From positions 1-10,091 of the forward strand of contig VIKJ01000081.1 in the NCBI GenBank assembly GCA_008080615.1: a DNA stretch of 10,091 nucleotides, written 5' to 3'. A model generated the notes under the pieces. It did not search any database. It was not told where the DNA came from and worked only from the letters and a program-made list of their open reading frames with translations. Of the stretch, positions 6,731-10,091 are shown piece after piece (the first letter of the stretch is position 1; each line of letters starts with the position of its first letter). The translations under genes were made by a program, and so were the position numbers. The stretch comes from Chitinophagaceae bacterium (lineage in GTDB: Bacteria; Bacteroidota; Bacteroidia; Chitinophagales; Chitinophagaceae).

Positions 6731-8863
6731 ATGTCTTTAAGATTTAACGCTATTAGCAGCATCACAAAAGAAACTGAGGGGGTATTATCTCGTCCTAGTG
6801 CAAAAATTACCGGAATTTTCGGTGAAAGTGTATTCACGCTTAAAACTGCTCGAGAGTTTTTAAGTGATGAAGCTTATAAAAGTTTAATTACCAGCGTACG
6901 TGGTGGCAAAAAAATTGATCGCAATGTGGCAAGTCAAATAGCCAATGGTATCAGAGCTTGGGCAGAAAGCAAAGGTGTTACACATTATACACACTGGTTT
7001 CAACCATTAACTGGCACTACTGCAGAAAAGCATGATTCATTCTTCACATTGAAAAGTGATGGAACTGCAATAGAAGAGTTTGACGGAGCTGCTTTGATTC
7101 AACAAGAACCCGATGCATCATCATTTCCTAGTGGTGGCTTAAGAGCAACTTTTGAAGCAAGAGGTTATACAGCATGGGACCCTTCCTCACCTGCCTTTAT
7201 TATTGAAACAGGAGACGGTAGAACTTTATGTATACCAACCATTTTTGTTTCCTATACAGGCGAATCTTTAGACTATAAAGCACCTTTATTAAAATCAGTT
7301 GAAGCGCTTAATAAATCTGCTGTTGAGGTTTGCAATTACTTCGATAAAAATGTTACTAAAGTAACTGCAACCCTAGGATGGGAACAGGAGTATTTTGTAA
7401 TTGATGAAGCATTGGCAAATGCGCGCCCAGATTTAGTTCAATGTGGAAGAACTGTATTTGGTGCAGCACCTGCAAAAGGTCAACAATTAGAAGACCATTA
7501 TTTTGGATCAATTCCAGAAAGAGTGTACGCATTTATGCGAGACTATGAAGCAGAAGCATATAAATTAGGTATCCCTTTACGTACCAGACACAATGAAGTT
7601 GCTCCTGCTCAATTTGAGTGTGCACCCATTTTTGAAGAAGTAAATATTGCAGTTGATCATAACACCCTTTTAATGGATGTTATGAGCAGGGTTGCAAAAA
7701 GACATAAGTTAGTTGTATTGCTTCATGAGAAACCATTTGCAGGCATTAACGGAAGTGGTAAACATAATAACTGGAGTATGGCAACTGATACAGGTGTTAA
7801 TTTATTAGCACCAGGAAAAACGCCTAAGACCAATTTAATGTTCCTTACTTTCTTTGTAAATACCATTAAAGCGGTTCATGATTATGCAGACATTATGCGT
7901 GCTGCTATTGCTTCTGCACCAAACGATCACCGCTTAGGAGCAAATGAAGCACCTCCAGCCATCATCTCTGTATTCGTTGGCCAATACCTTGCAAAAGTTT
8001 TAGCTGATGTAGAAACTAGAGTTGGTAATAAATTTGATGAGCAAGATGAAGCCATCTTAAAATTAGATTTACATCGCAGTATTCCAGAATTAATGTTAGA
8101 CAATACGGACCGTAACAGAACTTCTCCGTTTGCTTTTACAGGTAACAAATTTGAATTCCGTGCAGTGGGTTCTTCTGCAAACTGTGCAATTTCAATGACT
8201 GTTTTAAATACCATCGTTGCTGATACTTTGAAAAAATTCAAAGCAGATGTAGATGCTTTAATTGAGAAAGGCGATAAGAAAGAAATTGCAATCATGCATG
8301 AAGAATGGCATCATGAAGCAGAGCGCAGAGGTTTACCTAACTTAAAAACTACACCTGTTGCTTTAGATGCAATGCTTTCTGATAAAGCCAAACATTTGTT
8401 TGAATCAAATGGTATTTTAAGCCATTCTGAATTAGAAGCGCGTCATGAAATTGAGTTAGAAAAGTACATTAAGAAAGTACAGATAGAAGCTAGAATAATG
8501 GGGGATTTAGCAATCAACCACATTTTACCTGCTGCAATAAAATATCAAAATGATTTATTAACCAATATCAATGGATTAAAAGCTGCAGGGTTACCTGAGT
8601 CTGCTTATCATAGTCAATTGGCAATTGTTACAGAGGTAAGTAAGCATATACAAATCATCCATAGCAAAACCCATGAAATGGTAGAAGCGAGGAAGATTGT
8701 AAACAATATTGAAAACTCTCGTACCAAGGCTATTGCTTACGAGAGTCAAGTAAAATCTACTTTCTTTGATGAGATTCGCTACCACGTAGATAAGTTAGAG
8801 CACTTAGTAGATGATGAATATTGGACACTTCCTAAATACAGAGAAATGTTATTTCTGAGATAA
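6731..8863 (+). CDS. glnN: Type III glutamine synthetase (GlnN)
   Basis: The enzyme joins ammonium to glutamate using ATP in the cytoplasm and is the main route of nitrogen assimilation in many Bacteroidota. The 710-aa length fits the large GSIII class (about 700-730 aa) rather than GSI or GSII (about 350-470). The start MSLRFNA is typical of the class. An in-frame TTG at 6707 would add eight Lys-rich residues and is less likely. The N-terminal GSIII domain (IFGESVFTL) is followed by the catalytic core: LGWEQEYFVIDEA (from 215, metal-binding Glu218/Glu220), RHNEVAPAQFE, then the ATP-binding signature KPFAGINGSGKHNNWS (334-349), and RTSPFAFTGNKFEFR (463-477). The C-terminal region is long and helical. 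No broken motif is seen. It stands alone between two terminators, with no nitrogen regulator or transporter beside it, so control is probably at its own promoter. Confidence 0.97.
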   Translation: MSLRFNAISSITKETEGVLSRPSAKITGIFGESVFTLKTAREFLSDEAYKSLITSVRGGKKIDRNVASQIANGIRAWAESKGVTHYTHWFQPLTGTTAEKHDSFFTLKSDGTAIEEFDGAALIQQEPDASSFPSGGLRATFEARGYTAWDPSSPAFIIETGDGRTLCIPTIFVSYTGESLDYKAPLLKSVEALNKSAVEVCNYFDKNVTKVTATLGWEQEYFVIDEALANARPDLVQCGRTVFGAAPAKGQQLEDHYFGSIPERVYAFMRDYEAEAYKLGIPLRTRHNEVAPAQFECAPIFEEVNIAVDHNTLLMDVMSRVAKRHKLVVLLHEKPFAGINGSGKHNNWSMATDTGVNLLAPGKTPKTNLMFLTFFVNTIKAVHDYADIMRAAIASAPNDHRLGANEAPPAIISVFVGQYLAKVLADVETRVGNKFDEQDEAILKLDLHRSIPELMLDNTDRNRTSPFAFTGNKFEFRAVGSSANCAISMTVLNTIVADTLKKFKADVDALIEKGDKKEIAIMHEEWHHEAERRGLPNLKTTPVALDAMLSDKAKHLFESNGILSHSELEARHEIELEKYIKKVQIEARIMGDLAINHILPAAIKYQNDLLTNINGLKAAGLPESAYHSQLAIVTEVSKHIQIIHSKTHEMVEARKIVNNIENSRTKAIAYESQVKSTFFDEIRYHVDKLEHLVDDEYWTLPKYREMLFLR

Positions 8864-8901
8864 GATTTGTGCCGAAATATTACTAATCTTTACCGATAAC
8901 G

Positions 8902-8936
8902 AATAGTGGATCCTAAAAAAATCCACTATTTTGTTT
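8902..8936 (+). terminator. Hairpin terminator after glnN
   Basis: A perfect 10-base stem AATAGTGGAT (8902-8911) / ATCCACTATT (8921-8930) with a nine-base A-rich loop is followed by TTGTTT. It lies 38 bases after the glnN stop. The T tail is interrupted by one G, so termination may be partial. Because it also sits only 18 bases before the next start (8954), read-through transcripts would carry it as a 5' leader hairpin. Confidence 0.75.
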
Positions 8937-8953
8937 ATATAAATCAAGAAAAA

Positions 8954-9319
8954 ATGAAAAAATTATTGAGTTTACTCACTGTTGCAGTATGTTGTTCATT
9001 TACTACTATCATAGCTCAACCTCCTGCTGGTGGTCAAAGTATGGAACAAAGAATTGCCGCTCAAAAAGAGCGTTTCAAATCGTTGGGTTTAAATGATGTA
9101 CAAGTAGATTCTGTAATGGCTATTTCAGCAGATATGCGTCCTAAACAAATGGCATTGAGAGATGTTGCTGAGGCAGACAGACCTGCAAAAATGAAAGAAA
9201 TTGCTGAAGAGCGAAACAAGCGTCTTGAAAAAGCTTTACCTGCAGAATTGGCCAAGAAAGTAATTGAAGCAATGTCTCAACAACGCCCTGGCGGTGGCAG
9301 AGGTGGTGTCGGTCGATAG
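8954..9319 (+). CDS. Small exported helical protein, Spy/CpxP-like in general character
   Basis: The product is 121 aa from ATG 8954. The frame extends to a GTG at 8906, but that lies inside the terminator hairpin and would put 16 residues before the signal peptide, so ATG 8954 is chosen. Residues 1-22 are a signal peptide (MKKLLSLLTVAVCC...IIAQ). The mature part is strongly helical and charged, with spaced Met residues (MEQRIAAQKERFKSLGLNDVQVDSV, MRPKQMALRD, RPAKMKEIAEERNKRLEKALP), and it ends in a Gly/Arg tail RPGGGRGGVGR (111-121). Short exported helical proteins with a 'K..L.L...Q...' pattern occur widely in Bacteroidota and resemble Spy/CpxP periplasmic chaperone or metal-stress proteins, but no clear LTxxQ motif is seen, so this is only a resemblance. 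It has its own hairpin after it. The role is unknown. Confidence 0.85.
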   Translation: MKKLLSLLTVAVCCSFTTIIAQPPAGGQSMEQRIAAQKERFKSLGLNDVQVDSVMAISADMRPKQMALRDVAEADRPAKMKEIAEERNKRLEKALPAELAKKVIEAMSQQRPGGGRGGVGR

Positions 9320-9351
9320 TCATGTAATTTATTATTCTGATACCATTATAT

Positions 9352-9374
9352 AAGTCCCTATTAATTAGGGATTT
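9352..9374 (+). terminator. Weak hairpin terminator after the small exported protein
   Basis: AAGTCCCTA (9352-9360) pairs with TAGGGATTT (9366-9374), including one G-U, around a TTAAT loop. It lies 32 bases after the stop at 9319. The tail (ATAATTATAAC) is A/T-rich but not a T run, so strength is uncertain. Confidence 0.5.
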
Positions 9375-9539
9375 ATAATTATAACAGCTCGTTGATTTCG
9401 AATTTAAAATTGACCTATATTTTGTAGTAGAAAACAATAAAACTACACGTGATTTTACCGTAATTTATGTAGTGCTATATTTATTTATTTGTAAATCAAT
9501 ACATTATATATAATTATTTATTTACTATAATTCTTTAAC

Positions 9540-9571
9540 TTTCAAAAATCAAGTGTTTTACTATAGATTTG
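9540..9571 (+). promoter_or_regulatory. Bacteroidota-type promoter of the lipoprotein gene
   Basis: TAGATTTG at 9564-9571 matches the phylum's -7 consensus TAnnTTTG exactly. TTTC at 9540-9543 lies 20 bases before it, the usual spacing for the -33 TTTG element, with one mismatch. Transcription would start near 9578, giving a leader of about 27 bases before ATG 9605. This is the only well-formed promoter of this type I found in the window. Confidence 0.6.
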
Positions 9572-9604
9572 AGCAGTTTAATAAATTTAAATAACTAAAT
9601 ATCA

Positions 9605-9745
9605 ATGAAAAAAAATCACCTGTTAAAATCCAAGTCTTTCGAAACAATTATCGCAAGTTTACTAGTTTTAATTAGTATAACATTTTATTCATGCTATAAA
9701 AAAACCCTCAACAAGAGAAACAAAATCAAAATCTTAACTTGTTAA
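9605..9745 (+). pseudogene. Lipoprotein N-terminus, frame broken in an A7C3 run
   Basis: ATG 9605 opens a 46-codon frame that stops at 9743-9745. The N-terminus has a Lys-rich start (MKKNHLLKSKS), a hydrophobic stretch (14-28) and FYSC with Cys30, a plausible relaxed lipobox, so the product should be a lipid-anchored envelope protein. After YKK the frame runs into TLNKRNKIKILTC and stops. The -1 frame continues sensibly as PQQEKQNQN... Adding one base to the A7 (9698-9704) or C3 (9705-9707) run joins the two parts. No slippery heptamer is correctly phased. It is a mutation, a sequence error, or a homopolymer on/off switch. A good promoter lies just upstream. Confidence 0.7.
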
Positions 9746-10091
9746 AATCTGCACTAACAGAAAATCAAGTAGCAATGATTTTAGAGAATTTTGGAACGTT
9801 TAATGAAAATTCTGTTAAAAAGACGATTTCTGAAAAAAGAACTATTTTTTCTGTTGAATTCTTAAATAATAATAATCATTTAAATAGAAAGCTATTAGTT
9901 GCATTCGACACTTCAAATGGAGTCCCAATTTTAAAATCTTATATTTTTGAACTTAATAGCCCAAATTTTTCTATTGAAAATTTGAAATTAAAAAAATACG
10001 ATGGGTTCATAAATGGATCTATTAGCATAGTTTCATTAAACGATAATTCTGTATATACTTTTGAAAAAAATATAGTTGGCGAATTAGAATA
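9706..10091 (+). pseudogene. Body of the broken lipoprotein gene (partial, runs off window edge)
   Basis: From 9700 this frame is open to the window end (about 130 codons, no stop). It reads PQQEKQNQNLNLLKSALTEN, then QVAMILENFGTFNENSVKKTI, FSVEFLNNNNHLNRKLLVAFD and GVPILKSYIFELNSPNFSIENLKL. It has no start of its own near the beginning (first ATG 9775) and follows naturally on the lipobox part upstream, so it is the mature domain of the same lipoprotein. Asn/Lys/Ile-rich composition reflects AT-rich DNA. Strand-rich patterns (FSVEFL, LLVAFDTSNG, SISIVSLNDNSVYTFE) suggest a beta-fold. No family is recognised, and the C-terminus lies beyond the window. Confidence 0.65.

Larger units (their letters stand above)
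9320..9604. other. AT-rich intergenic spacer (285 bases)
   Basis: It holds the weak hairpin at 9352-9374 and the promoter at 9540-9571. Between them, TATATTTTG near 9417-9424 resembles a -7 element with one extra T, and ACTACA/TGTAGT arms occur around 9442-9472. No small gene or RNA gene could be supported. Confidence 0.55.

Noticed and set aside
7927..8295. Minus-strand open frame of 122 codons inside glnN
   Set aside because: It is antisense to conserved glutamine synthetase motifs and explained by codon structure of the real gene.
8906..8953. GTG start for the small exported protein at 8906
   Set aside because: It lies within the terminator hairpin and would put 16 residues before a well-formed signal peptide starting at 8954.
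9141..9437. Minus-strand open frame of 98 codons
   Set aside because: It overlaps the small exported gene antisense, shows no signal peptide or recognisable motif, and spans the hairpin at 9352-9374.
9697..9703. Slippery heptamer in the lipoprotein A-run
   Set aside because: In the zero frame the heptamer would be T-AAA-AAA, whose P-site would re-pair with TAA; it does not fit the canonical motif. Transcriptional slippage on A7 is possible but short.

Overview
The window looks like chromosomal DNA from a Bacteroidota member, most likely of the Chitinophagaceae type. Evidence: AT-rich DNA, no clear Shine-Dalgarno sites before the genes, a type III glutamine synthetase, a large secreted protein ending in a type IX secretion (T9SS) C-terminal sorting domain, and one good match to the Bacteroidota promoter -7 element TAnnTTTG. 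I see no rRNA, tRNA, CRISPR array, transposase or phage gene. The family assignment is inference; the phylum is well supported.

Layout. From 2100 leftward runs a tight minus-strand operon of at least three genes: a secreted, probably beta-propeller protein (2100-1174), a di-heme cytochrome c peroxidase/MauG-family protein (1169-114), and the first 35 codons of a small exported protein cut by the window edge (106-1). Gaps are 4 and 7 bases. A 358-base AT-rich divergent intergenic region (2101-2458) carries a perfect 16-base palindrome. Rightward from 2459 is a very large multi-domain exported protein (SdrD B-like domains, a central propeller-like region, a poly-Gly linker, a C-terminal T9SS sorting domain). 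Its reading frame is broken near 5815-5825, so the sorting domain lies in a separate frame (to 6522). A strong intrinsic terminator follows (6542-6573).

Next is a stand-alone glnN-type glutamine synthetase (6731-8863), a hairpin terminator (8902-8936), and a small exported helical protein rich in charged residues and Met (8954-9319), with a weaker hairpin after it. After a 285-base AT-rich spacer holding a good Bacteroidota promoter, a lipoprotein gene begins at 9605. It too is broken by an apparent one-base loss, in an A7C3 run at 9698-9707, and its body continues in another frame to the window end.

How they fit together: apart from glutamine synthetase (cytoplasmic ammonium assimilation), every gene encodes an exported or surface product. 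The two broken genes each need one extra base to restore frame. That may reflect sequence errors, real decay, or (for the A7 tract) phase variation. The most interesting biology is the MauG-like operon: MauG-family enzymes often modify a protein encoded next door, and here two exported proteins of unknown function flank the di-heme enzyme.
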